From: Komagataeibacter xylinus NBRC 15237
GTDB lineage: Bacteria; Pseudomonadota; Alphaproteobacteria; Acetobacterales; Acetobacteraceae
Assembly (NCBI RefSeq): GCF_001571345.1
Contig: NZ_BCTP01000003.1
Coordinates: 62,001-126,000 of the forward strand
Length of the DNA stretch: 64,000 bases
Direction: 5' to 3'
The notes under the pieces are model-generated. The model did no database searches, had not been told where the DNA came from, and saw only the letters and a list, made by a program, of their open reading frames with translations. Shown here one piece after another: positions 27,123-35,647 of this stretch. The position numbers were made by a program, and so were the translations under genes. Position 1 is the stretch's first letter. Each line of letters begins with the position of its first letter.

Positions 27123-28331
27123 CTATGCAAAGACATGATCGATACGGATGACCGCGCATTCATCGCCTGCCTGCGCGGCAGGCGCATGGGGCGCGCGCAG
27201 CACCAGGGCCTGGCTTTGCGCCAGCACGTGCAGCATGGCCGAATCCTGCACGGGGAAGGGTGTTGCCACTAGGCGGCCCTGTCCGTCATGTGCAAGGGTT
27301 GCGCGCAGATGGTCCATGCGCTGGTCGTTTTGAGGCACGTCGCAGCCCAGAATGGCCCGTGCCGGCGGCTCGATGGCCTGCGCCAGCCCGGCCATGCGCC
27401 GCAGGGCAGGCAGCACGAACACGATGGAACACACGAAGGCCGCAACCGGATTGCCCGGCAGGCCGATAAAGGGCAGGCGGCCCAGATGGCCTGACATCAG
27501 CGGGCGGCCCGGTCGCATGGCAATCTTCCAGAAATCGGTTTTAAGCCCCACCTGTTCCAGTCCAGCCCGCACCAGGTCATGGCTGCCCACGCTGGCGCCG
27601 CCTGCGGTCAGCAGCATGTCCACGCCATCGACCATGCGCTCGAGCATCGCCACATCGGCCATGTCGTCACGCAGCACCGGCAGCATGACCGGCTCGGCGC
27701 CCACGGCGCGCAGCAGGGCAGCCAGCATGGGCGTATTGGCGTTGGCGATCTGGCCCGCGCCAATGGCGCTGCCGGGCAGCAGCAGTTCATCGCCAGTGGC
27801 GGCAATGGCCACGCGCGGGCGGCGGGTGACCTGCACCCATGCATTGTTGGCCGCCGCCGCCAGCCCCACATCCCGTGCTGACAGCCTGTGGCCTGCGGGC
27901 ACAAGCATTTGCCCCGCTGCAAAATCCTGCCCCTTGCGGCGCACATAGGTGCCGGGAGCCAGCGTGTGCGTTGTGTGCACGCGGCTGCCCTCACGCTGCG
28001 CATTTTCCTGTATCAGCACGGCGTCGGCGCCTGCGGGCATGAGGCTGCCGGTAAAGATCCGCACGCACTGCCCCGGGCCAACCGCGCCGGTAAAGGGATG
28101 GCCCGCAGGGGCCTCGGCCATGCAGGCGAGCGTTACCCCGCCAGCCGAAAGATCAGCAGCGCGCACGGCGTAGCCATCCATGGACGAGACATCGGCTGGC
28201 GGGTTGAACAGCCCCGCCATGATGGGGGCGCTACTTACGCGCCCGCAGGCATCGGTCAGGGCCACGATCTCGGCGGGTAGGGGGGAAACCCCTTCCAGAA
28301 TCCGCTCACGGGCTTGCGCTACACTCAACAT
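27123..28331 (-). CDS. moeA: Molybdopterin molybdenumtransferase
   Basis: MoeA inserts molybdate into adenylylated molybdopterin, the last common step of Mo-cofactor synthesis. The 402-aa protein has the family's domain order: N-terminal SVAQARERILEG, domain with VSSMDGYAVRA, substrate loop TGSLMPAGADAVLIQE, the MogA-like domain with VDMLLTAGGASVGSHD, and PFIGLPGNPVAAFV. The start at 28331 has a GGAG 11 nt upstream. It should serve the molybdoenzyme encoded at 31-35 kb. The moeA-lexA order is common in Rhodospirillales. Confidence 0.95.
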   Translation of the reverse strand: MLSVAQARERILEGVSPLPAEIVALTDACGRVSSAPIMAGLFNPPADVSSMDGYAVRAADLSAGGVTLACMAEAPAGHPFTGAVGPGQCVRIFTGSLMPAGADAVLIQENAQREGSRVHTTHTLAPGTYVRRKGQDFAAGQMLVPAGHRLSARDVGLAAAANNAWVQVTRRPRVAIAATGDELLLPGSAIGAGQIANANTPMLAALLRAVGAEPVMLPVLRDDMADVAMLERMVDGVDMLLTAGGASVGSHDLVRAGLEQVGLKTDFWKIAMRPGRPLMSGHLGRLPFIGLPGNPVAAFVCSIVFVLPALRRMAGLAQAIEPPARAILGCDVPQNDQRMDHLRATLAHDGQGRLVATPFPVQDSAMLHVLAQSQALVLRAPHAPAAQAGDECAVIRIDHVFA

Positions 28332-28386
28332 CGGGCACGGCACTCCATTTTTTTTGCCATTCTGGGTCGATTCCAGCAGAAATATT

Positions 28387-28426
28387 GGTCAAGGCGCTTG
28401 ACCTGAGCCTTGTGTATGCGCATTTT
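28387..28426 (+). promoter_or_regulatory. Candidate rpmG promoter inside a palindrome
   Basis: GGTCAAG-GCG-CTTGACC (28387-28403) is a perfect palindrome lying between divergent moeA and rpmG. Its right arm supplies a forward TTGACC -35 with CATTTT (28421-28426) 17 nt later. The left arm gives a reverse TTGACC pointing toward moeA, without a clear -10. Confidence 0.4.
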
Positions 28427-28491
28427 CCGCCCACTTGAACCACTGCTGCACCTGAGTGTTCCAGCAGCGGCGGAGCAGTGCTGAGGATATC

Positions 28492-28659
28492 ATGGCCAAG
28501 AGCAACACCATTCAGATCAAACTCGTCTCCACGGCGGACACGGGCTACTTCTATGTGACCAAGAAGAATGCCCGCGCCCAGACCGGCAAGATGGAACTGC
28601 GGAAATACGACCCCGTCGCGCGCAAGCACGTGGCCTTCCGCGAAGCGAAGATCAAATAA
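28492..28659 (+). CDS. rpmG: 50S ribosomal protein L33
   Basis: A 55-aa L33 of the proteobacterial type without zinc-binding cysteines ([32 protein letters not shown]). ATG 28492 follows GAGG; the frame open from 28456 adds unrelated residues. A single-gene transcription unit closed by a strong terminator. Confidence 0.96.
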   Translation: MAKSNTIQIKLVSTADTGYFYVTKKNARAQTGKMELRKYDPVARKHVAFREAKIK

Positions 28660-28680
28660 TCTCCCGATCTGTGGAGATGA

Positions 28681-28716
28681 AAAAAACCCCGGCAGGTTTT
28701 CCGCCGGGGTTTTTTT
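28681..28716. terminator. Strong bidirectional rho-independent terminator
   Basis: A-tract, ACCCCGGC stem, 9-nt loop, GCCGGGGT and a run of seven T. It lies 21 nt after the rpmG stop, with the mirrored A-tract suited to the convergent ftsB transcript. Confidence 0.9.
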
Positions 28717-28748
28717 ATATCTGCCGCATGCCGTAGCGCCGGACCCCT

Positions 28749-29078
28749 TCAGTACAGATGGTCATGCTCCGCGTAAGGCACGACAATCTCGTCCTGGCGC
28801 GCGAGGTTCTGCATGGAGCGGGCGCGTTCATCGAGCAGGTCGGTGTCGAGCGCGCCTTCCTTGAGGCCACGCACGCGGCGCAGCCACACTTCCTGCTCGG
28901 CGGTGGCGTCCTGCTGGGCCGAACGCGCCTCATCAAGCAGGTGCAACTGCGTGGCGTAGCTATGTAGCCCATGCTCGCCGCGCATGACGTTCCAGCCAAA
29001 ATAGCCTGTCAGCGCGATGAACAGGGCAGGGGGAATGGTCGCCCGCATCACACGCTTCGCGATCTTGACTACCTGCAT
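28749..29078 (-). CDS. ftsB: FtsB/DivIC-like septum formation protein
   Basis: A 109-aa bitopic membrane protein: one span near residues 14-34 (IPPALFIALTGYFGWNVM), then a heptad-rich coiled coil (about 40-85) and a short periplasmic tail. This is the architecture of FtsB/DivIC, which with FtsL and FtsQ activates septal wall synthesis. The GEHGL sequence after the membrane span is a family mark. Location immediately after eno is a conserved context in proteobacteria. The start at 29078 has an excellent purine-rich ribosome binding site (AGGGGGAAATGG). Confidence 0.85.
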   Translation of the reverse strand: MQVVKIAKRVMRATIPPALFIALTGYFGWNVMRGEHGLHSYATQLHLLDEARSAQQDATAEQEVWLRRVRGLKEGALDTDLLDERARSMQNLARQDEIVVPYAEHDHLY

Positions 29079-29111
29079 CCCATTTCCCCCTTTTTTTCGC
29101 ATTCCTTCAGG

Positions 29112-29134
29112 CCGGACGGGCTTAACCCGTCCGG
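29112..29134 (-). other. 9-bp hairpin between eno and ftsB
   Basis: CCGGACGGG-CTTAA-CCCGTCCGG is a perfect stem just after the eno stop. No T-run follows on the reverse strand, so it probably stabilises the eno 3' end or partly attenuates readthrough into ftsB. Confidence 0.5.
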
Positions 29135-29143
29135 GCCAGCATG

Positions 29144-30511
<1,368 letters not shown>

Positions 30512-30563
30512 TCATGCCAGAGTAGGCTATGCACTCAGCATAAGATATTAGGAGACCCCCGCC

Positions 30564-31049
30564 GTGAAACGCCTGCCGCTGCTCGCCATCGTCACCGCCC
30601 TGGCCAGCCTGCTGCCACTCATTGGCTGCACCTGCGCGATCCTGTTCCTCTCACCCGACCACACCCCACGCCTGCTGACCGCCGCCGTGGGCTATGGCGC
30701 GGTCATGCTGTCGTTCCTCGGGGCGGTGCATTGGGGCCTGGCGCTGGAGCAGCCTGACATCATACCCGCAGGCGGCACGCAGCGGCTGACCAACCTGCGC
30801 CTTGCACTGGGCGGCCTGCCTGCCTTCATTGGCTGGATCGGGCTATGCGTCGCCACCGTGCAGGAACTCGCCGGGCTCATGACGCTGATTGCGGGCTTTG
30901 CTGCAACAGCCGTGGTGGAGCGCATGGCCTGGCGGCAAGGCGCCATGCCGCGGGGCTACATGACGGTGCAGTGGTTTGTCATCTGCGTGGCGGAACTGTG
31001 CTTCGTGGCGATTCTGGCAGCCTGCATGGGCATGCGCCCCGGTAGCTGA
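30564..31049 (+). CDS. DUF3429 membrane protein
   Basis: A 161-aa protein with four to five predicted membrane spans and the DUF3429 motif YGAVMLSFLGAVHWGLALE. The family is widespread in proteobacteria and in fungal mitochondria, without an established function. GTG start at 30564 with AGGAG 9 nt upstream. It is divergent from eno and ends at a bidirectional terminator. Confidence 0.85.
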   Translation: MKRLPLLAIVTALASLLPLIGCTCAILFLSPDHTPRLLTAAVGYGAVMLSFLGAVHWGLALEQPDIIPAGGTQRLTNLRLALGGLPAFIGWIGLCVATVQELAGLMTLIAGFAATAVVERMAWRQGAMPRGYMTVQWFVICVAELCFVAILAACMGMRPGS

Positions 31050-31070
31050 AGGGTCGTGCGCAGGCCATGA

Positions 31071-31107
31071 AAAAAGCCCGGCATGCAACGCGCATGCCGG
31101 GCTTTTT
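31071..31107. terminator. Bidirectional rho-independent terminator
   Basis: A-tract and GCCCGGCATGC pair perfectly with GCATGCCGGGC and a T-tract across a 5-nt loop. It separates the convergent DUF3429 gene and the molybdoenzyme operon. Confidence 0.92.
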
Positions 31108-31129
31108 CAGTGCATCTGGCTGCTGGAGA

Positions 31130-33451
31130 TCAGCTTCCCTGCAATCCGCGCAGCACATCGGCCGGGCGCACCGGCATGTGGCGCAGGCGCACGCCCACGG
31201 CATTGAAGATGGCGTTGCCAATGGCTGGCCCCACCACCGTCGTGCCCGGCTCACCAAGGCCCATAGGCTTCTCGGTGCTGGGCAGGAACTCGATGTCCAT
31301 CTCCGGCGTATCGGCAATACGCAGCGGCGTATAGGTGTTGAGGTTCCGGTCCACGGGCATGCCGTTCACGATTTCCGTGTTCTCGAACAGGACCATGCTC
31401 AGGCCCCATAGCGCAGCACCCTCGGTCTGGGCCTTGGCGCCATCGGGGTCAACCACGGTGCCTGCATCAACCACGATGCTCAGCTTCTGGCAGGTGACAA
31501 CGCCGGTGCTGCGGTCAACATGCACCTGTGCCACACAGCCGATCCAGGTCGGCATGCCGCGTTCCTGCCCCGCCGTGGTGGCAAGGCCGAGTGCGGTATC
31601 CTTGGGCAGGGTGGTCTTGCCCCAGTTCGACTTTTCCATCAGGCGACGGACGACAGCGGCCTGGCGCAGTGCGCCACCCACGGAATCCGGCGCTTCACCC
31701 TTGTTGCGGCCCTGTGCGGTCAGCAGGTCAAGGCGGAACTGGGCAGGGTCTTTTTTCTGGCGATGCGCGACCTCATCGAGGAAGCACTCGATACCCCAGC
31801 TGGTCCAGCCGGGGCTGACCGAACGCAGCCAGCCGGGGCGGAAGGTCTTTTCCGCCAGGTCATTGCGCAGCGCACGCACGCGGAAGGCGCCAACCTCATA
31901 CCAGTGATCGCCACCGGCGATGGCGAACTGGTCATAAGGCTTGCCGTCCACGCCCTTTTCCATGAAGGCCTGCGCCATCACGCCCGTGGGCCAGCCCGCG
32001 GCTGCCTGGTAGTCCATGCCCGTAATCTTGTCGCTGCCATCAAACGCCATGCGCACGCGCTGGACCGAAGGCGAGCGGAAGGAATCGAACTGCATGTCAT
32101 CCGAGCGGGTCAGGATCAGCTTGACCGGCTTGCCACCGAGCGCCTTGGAGGCAAGGGCAGCGGGGATCATGTAGTCACCGTTGAGGCGGCGGCCAAAGCC
32201 GCCACCAAGCAGGTAGCTGCGCAGGATCACCTTGCTCTCGGGCACCTGCAGCGCCTTGGCCAGCGTGGGCAGGATCAGGCTCTGCCACTGGTTGCCGGCA
32301 TGGATCTCGTACACGCCATCCTTCTCGAAGGCGACGGCATTGGTCGGCTCAAGCTGGTAGTGCAGCACGGATGCGCAGGTATATTCCTGCTCCATGACCG
32401 TATGCGCGCCACTGAAGGCCTGGTCCACGCCATCATCATTGAAGATGTAGACGCCGCCATCCCTGTTCTTGATCAGCTCGCGGCCACGGTCCTGGATGTC
32501 CGCCTCGGATGTGTGGATGGTCTCGCCCGGCGTCCAGTCCACCTTCAGCGCATCGGCTGCGCGGATGGCGGCGCTGTACGTCTTGGCCAGCACCACAACC
32601 CAGCCCTGCACCACCTCGGACGGATCCTCGATGATCAGGTAGCGCTCGTAGCCCTTGATCTTCCTGGCGTCCGTATCGTCAACGGAGCGCACTTTCGAGC
32701 CATAGCGGGTCGGCGGCATCTTGGGGCGGGCATAGACCATGCCCTCGACCTTGACATCAATGCCGTAGATGGCGGTGCCGTTGGTCTTGGCCGGAATGTC
32801 CAGCGCCTTGATCTCGGCATTGCCGATCAGGCGGCGTTCGCTCGCGGGCTTGAGCGGCAGCTTGGCCATTTCCTCAGGCGTAAAGGAATGCGACGGATGG
32901 CCCTTGGCCACGATATCGCCAAAGCTGATCTGCTTGGTGCCTGCGGTCACGATGCCATTGGCAACCGTGCACCTGTCGGGCGTCGTGCCTAGCAGGCGGG
33001 CGGCTTCCTCGACCAGCGCGGTGCGGGTCGCGGCACCGGCCTGGCGGAACACATCCCACGTCATCCATACCGACCAGCTGCCGCCGGTCACCATCAGGCC
33101 CCATTTGGGGTCGGTATCGACGTAGTTGATGCGGACCTTGCTCCAGTCGGCTTCCATCTCGTCCGCGATGATGCGGGCAAGCGCCGTGCCGATATGCTGG
33201 CCCATTTCCGCGCGGATGATGTTGACCGTGATCTCGCCATCGGGCGCAATCGAGCACCAGATGGTCGGCTCGAACGCGCCATCGCCGGGCAGCGCCTTGT
33301 CGAGCGGGAAAATCTGGTTGGCCGAGGCCGGGCGCGCGAAGCCGAACATGACCCCGGCACCCAGCGATGTGACAAGAAAGCCACGACGCGACAGGCTGGT
33401 CTGTTCGCGGCGTCCGTCCTTGCCAAGGCGGAAGCGGTTTAATCTACCCAT
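31130..33451 (-). CDS. Molybdopterin-binding large subunit, membrane aldehyde-dehydrogenase type
   Basis: A 773-aa catalytic subunit of the xanthine dehydrogenase superfamily, in the isoquinoline oxidoreductase/AldH-like branch where the molybdenum subunit is exported. A twin-arginine signal is visible (LSRRGFLVTSLGAGVMFG...ASA). The C-terminal part carries the conserved catalytic Glu in PMGLGEPGTTVVGPA and a GGGFGRRLNGDY molybdopterin motif. With the 2Fe-2S and tri-haem cytochrome genes upstream this matches the three-subunit membrane aldehyde dehydrogenase (AldFGH type) of acetic acid bacteria, which oxidises acetaldehyde to acetate in the periplasm. The substrate is inferred; paralogues acting on other aldehydes exist. 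The start at 33451 overlaps the 2Fe-2S gene by 8 nt. Confidence 0.88.
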   Translation of the reverse strand: MGRLNRFRLGKDGRREQTSLSRRGFLVTSLGAGVMFGFARPASANQIFPLDKALPGDGAFEPTIWCSIAPDGEITVNIIRAEMGQHIGTALARIIADEMEADWSKVRINYVDTDPKWGLMVTGGSWSVWMTWDVFRQAGAATRTALVEEAARLLGTTPDRCTVANGIVTAGTKQISFGDIVAKGHPSHSFTPEEMAKLPLKPASERRLIGNAEIKALDIPAKTNGTAIYGIDVKVEGMVYARPKMPPTRYGSKVRSVDDTDARKIKGYERYLIIEDPSEVVQGWVVVLAKTYSAAIRAADALKVDWTPGETIHTSEADIQDRGRELIKNRDGGVYIFNDDGVDQAFSGAHTVMEQEYTCASVLHYQLEPTNAVAFEKDGVYEIHAGNQWQSLILPTLAKALQVPESKVILRSYLLGGGFGRRLNGDYMIPAALASKALGGKPVKLILTRSDDMQFDSFRSPSVQRVRMAFDGSDKITGMDYQAAAGWPTGVMAQAFMEKGVDGKPYDQFAIAGGDHWYEVGAFRVRALRNDLAEKTFRPGWLRSVSPGWTSWGIECFLDEVAHRQKKDPAQFRLDLLTAQGRNKGEAPDSVGGALRQAAVVRRLMEKSNWGKTTLPKDTALGLATTAGQERGMPTWIGCVAQVHVDRSTGVVTCQKLSIVVDAGTVVDPDGAKAQTEGAALWGLSMVLFENTEIVNGMPVDRNLNTYTPLRIADTPEMDIEFLPSTEKPMGLGEPGTTVVGPAIGNAIFNAVGVRLRHMPVRPADVLRGLQGS

Positions 33452-33917
33452 TTGATGCATCTCCGCGTGCGTTGGCCGCGGCCTTCTTGATGGCCTCACG
33501 AATGCGAATATAGGTCATGCACCGGCACAGGCTGCCTGCCATGACGGCATCGATTTCCTCATCCGTGGGAGAGGGGTAATCCTTCAGCAGGCTCACGGCC
33601 TGCATGATCTGCCCGGACTGGCAGTAGCCGCATTGCGGCACCTGGATCTCGCGCCAGGCCTGCTGCACGGGGTGGTTACCCTCGGGGTCGATGCCTTCGA
33701 TCGTGGTGATGTCGGCACCTTCTGCCGCGCTGACTGGCGTCACGCACGAGCGGGTGGCCCGGCCACCGATATGGATGGTGCACGCACCACACATGCCGAT
33801 GCCACAACCGAATTTTGTTCCGGTCAGGCCAACTTCGTCGCGGATGACCCACAGCAGGGGGGTATCATCCGGCACGTCAACGGTTACGTCTCGTCCATTG
33901 AGGCGAAAGGTCGTCAT
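33444..33917 (-). CDS. 2Fe-2S small subunit of the molybdenum dehydrogenase
   Basis: A 157-aa protein with two 2Fe-2S clusters. The plant-ferredoxin-type site uses Cys38, 43, 46 and 58 (FGCGIGMCGACTIHI...SC). The alpha-helical site uses Cys96, 99, 131 and 133 (QCGYCQSGQ, LCRC). It relays electrons from the molybdenum centre to the cytochrome c subunit. It has no signal peptide, so it is presumably exported with the Tat-targeted large subunit. It lies between the cytochrome gene (21 nt) and the large subunit (8-nt overlap). Confidence 0.93.
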   Translation of the reverse strand: MTTFRLNGRDVTVDVPDDTPLLWVIRDEVGLTGTKFGCGIGMCGACTIHIGGRATRSCVTPVSAAEGADITTIEGIDPEGNHPVQQAWREIQVPQCGYCQSGQIMQAVSLLKDYPSPTDEEIDAVMAGSLCRCMTYIRIREAIKKAAANARGDASNG

Positions 33918-33938
33918 GTTCTAGCTCCGTCTTTCAGC

Positions 33939-35267
33939 TCAATGGGACGACGCGACAGGCGGCGTGGGCAGGGTCTTGCGCACGTCGGCGGCCTTCTTTT
34001 CAAGATCGGTCCACGGCGGCAGGGTCGTGCGGGTTGCGCGCAGGTAGGTCGCCAGTCGGGCCAGATCCGCATCCGAGAGGGAATGGTAGAAACTGGGCAT
34101 GGACACCGTGGAAATGCCTTCCGTCGTGCCAATCCCGCGCAGGATGACCTGGAACAGGTTGGTCGGCTCATCCAGCCACAGCGCGTTGTTCAGCGCGAGG
34201 TCGGGGCGGCCTTCAACCGGCTGCGGGCCTGCATTGGCATGGCACGCGGCGCAGGCGCCGGCATAGAGCTTGGCGTTCGGGTTGACCTGCGGGCCGACCA
34301 GATCCTTCATCGACGCCTTCATGGCCCATGCAAGGGCCTTCGGGTCCTGGCTGACGCGGGTCGAGGCATGATCGATCTCGGCGAGGTAATGCGCGATGGC
34401 ATGCACGTCCGATTCCGGCATTTCGCTCAGGCCGCCATGCACCACCGGCGACATCGGGCCAGCAGCACTGCCGTGCAGCGGCGCGGAACCAAAGCGCAGG
34501 TATTTGAAATACTCGTCCTCGGTCCACACAACCGGGGTCGGGTTATGCTCGTTAAGCGGGGGGGCGATCCAGTTATCGACCGGGGCGCCATCATAGGGTG
34601 AGCCAGCCTTCTCGGCCCCCATCAGGTTACGCGGCGTGTGGCACGCCGAGCAGTGGCTCAGACCTTCGGCGAAGTACGCGCCACGGTTCCACTCGGCATC
34701 CTGCTTCGGATTGTTCTTGAGCGGCCCTTCATGCAGGAACAGGAGTTTCCAGCCCGCCTGCTCGAGGCGGATGTTGAAGGGGAAGCCCACCGTATTGTCA
34801 CGCTTGACCGAATGCACCGGCGCACGTGTCATGAGGAAGGCGTAGACCGCATCGATGTCCTCATCCGTCATGTGGGTGAAGTGATCGAACGGGAAGGCGG
34901 GGAAGAGCTGCGTGCCGTCACGCGAGATGCCCTTGCGCATGGCGCGCTTGAAGGCAGCCTCCGACCAGTGGCCGATGCCCGTCTCGGGGTCGGGCGTGAT
35001 GTTGGAGGAGAAGATGGCGCCAAAGGGCGTGTCCATCTTGTAGTCACCTGCAAGCTCGACGCCACGCACGCCATCGGTGCGGGTATGGCACTCAGCGCAG
35101 TAGCCGCCAGCGGCCAGCACGCGCCCGTGCTCGATCTGGGCGGCGGTGAAGGTGGAGGGAGGAGGCGGTGCAACCGGCGCAATGGCCGGATACCATGCAT
35201 AGGCCAGGAACCCGACGCCACCGGCGACACCGATCCCCACAATCGCTGCTGCAATACGTTTAATCAC
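33939..35267 (-). CDS. Tri-haem cytochrome c subunit of the dehydrogenase
   Basis: A 442-aa membrane-anchored cytochrome c with an N-terminal hydrophobic helix (residues 4-25) followed by a Pro-rich linker. Three haem-binding sites are present: CAECH (57-61), CSACH (206-210) and CAACH (339-343). This is the arrangement of the cytochrome subunits of acetic-acid-bacterial alcohol and aldehyde dehydrogenases, which pass electrons to ubiquinone. As first gene of the operon it should anchor the 2Fe-2S and molybdenum subunits to the outer face of the inner membrane. Confidence 0.92.
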   Translation of the reverse strand: MIKRIAAAIVGIGVAGGVGFLAYAWYPAIAPVAPPPPSTFTAAQIEHGRVLAAGGYCAECHTRTDGVRGVELAGDYKMDTPFGAIFSSNITPDPETGIGHWSEAAFKRAMRKGISRDGTQLFPAFPFDHFTHMTDEDIDAVYAFLMTRAPVHSVKRDNTVGFPFNIRLEQAGWKLLFLHEGPLKNNPKQDAEWNRGAYFAEGLSHCSACHTPRNLMGAEKAGSPYDGAPVDNWIAPPLNEHNPTPVVWTEDEYFKYLRFGSAPLHGSAAGPMSPVVHGGLSEMPESDVHAIAHYLAEIDHASTRVSQDPKALAWAMKASMKDLVGPQVNPNAKLYAGACAACHANAGPQPVEGRPDLALNNALWLDEPTNLFQVILRGIGTTEGISTVSMPSFYHSLSDADLARLATYLRATRTTLPPWTDLEKKAADVRKTLPTPPVASSH

Positions 35268-35420
35268 GATGTTCTCGCGGTTGTGAAAGTCATCATATCA
35301 CCCCGTATCATCCGCCCGGTTCCAGTGCCGTCATGGCGCGAAACACAGGAGGCGGCGCAACATTGCACCCCCTCCGAAGCACCGGAACTGCCGGATGTGC
35401 GGGAACATCGGCGCCACGGC

Positions 35421-35444
35421 GGAAACTTTAGTATTACCGTTTCC
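35421..35444. promoter_or_regulatory. Inverted repeat GGAAAC-N12-GTTTCC
   Basis: A 6-bp perfect inverted repeat with a 12-nt spacer, about 155 nt upstream of the cytochrome c start codon and overlapping the best promoter candidate. Operator-like; regulator unknown. Confidence 0.35.
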
Positions 35445-35568
35445 TAATCAAGCCATTCGGGCGCGCGTAAGATCAAAGCGATGATAAGACTTATTTGATT
35501 TTCTGCTTAATGCACAAAATCCCTGCAAAACCGTGGATAATGGTTTGCAAGGTGGCCTGTATGAGCAG

Positions 35569-35594
35569 CATCTATATACAGTTGAATATAGATG
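35569..35594. promoter_or_regulatory. Operator-like palindrome CATCTATAT-N8-ATATAGATG
   Basis: Perfect 9-bp arms, AT-rich, separated by 8 nt, in otherwise GC-rich DNA. The position is about 300 nt upstream of the aldehyde-dehydrogenase-type operon and just downstream of gcd. Size and symmetry suit a dimeric GntR- or TetR-type regulator. An RNA role as part of the gcd 3' end is an alternative. Confidence 0.5.
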
Positions 35595-35610
35595 TGACGG
35601 GCAATGTCAA

Positions 35611-35639
35611 GCCGGGGAAGGAAAAAATCCTTCCCCGGC
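35611..35639 (-). terminator. Hairpin at the gcd 3' end
   Basis: A 12-bp perfect stem GCCGGGGAAGGA / TCCTTCCCCGGC with a 5-nt A loop, 9 nt past the gcd stop. The reverse-strand downstream side has only TTGAC, so termination may be imperfect. Confidence 0.65.
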
Positions 35640-35647
35640 GCGGGGCC

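Larger units (their letters stand above)
35268..35647. other. 380-nt control region before the dehydrogenase operon
   Basis: No gene. The stretch is AT-richer than its surroundings and holds, from right to left, the gcd terminator hairpin (35611-35639), a perfect 9-bp palindrome (35569-35594) and a smaller inverted repeat (35421-35444). A weak reverse-strand promoter candidate is TTGATT with TAAAGT 15 nt later near 35425-35455. It most likely controls the dehydrogenase operon that starts at 35267. Confidence 0.55.

Noticed and set aside
31520-32992. 490-codon open frame opposite the molybdopterin subunit gene
   Set aside because: It is antisense to a clear gene, and its translation is rich in His, Gly, Ala and Arg without domain signatures. 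GC-rich codon use leaves such shadow frames open by chance.
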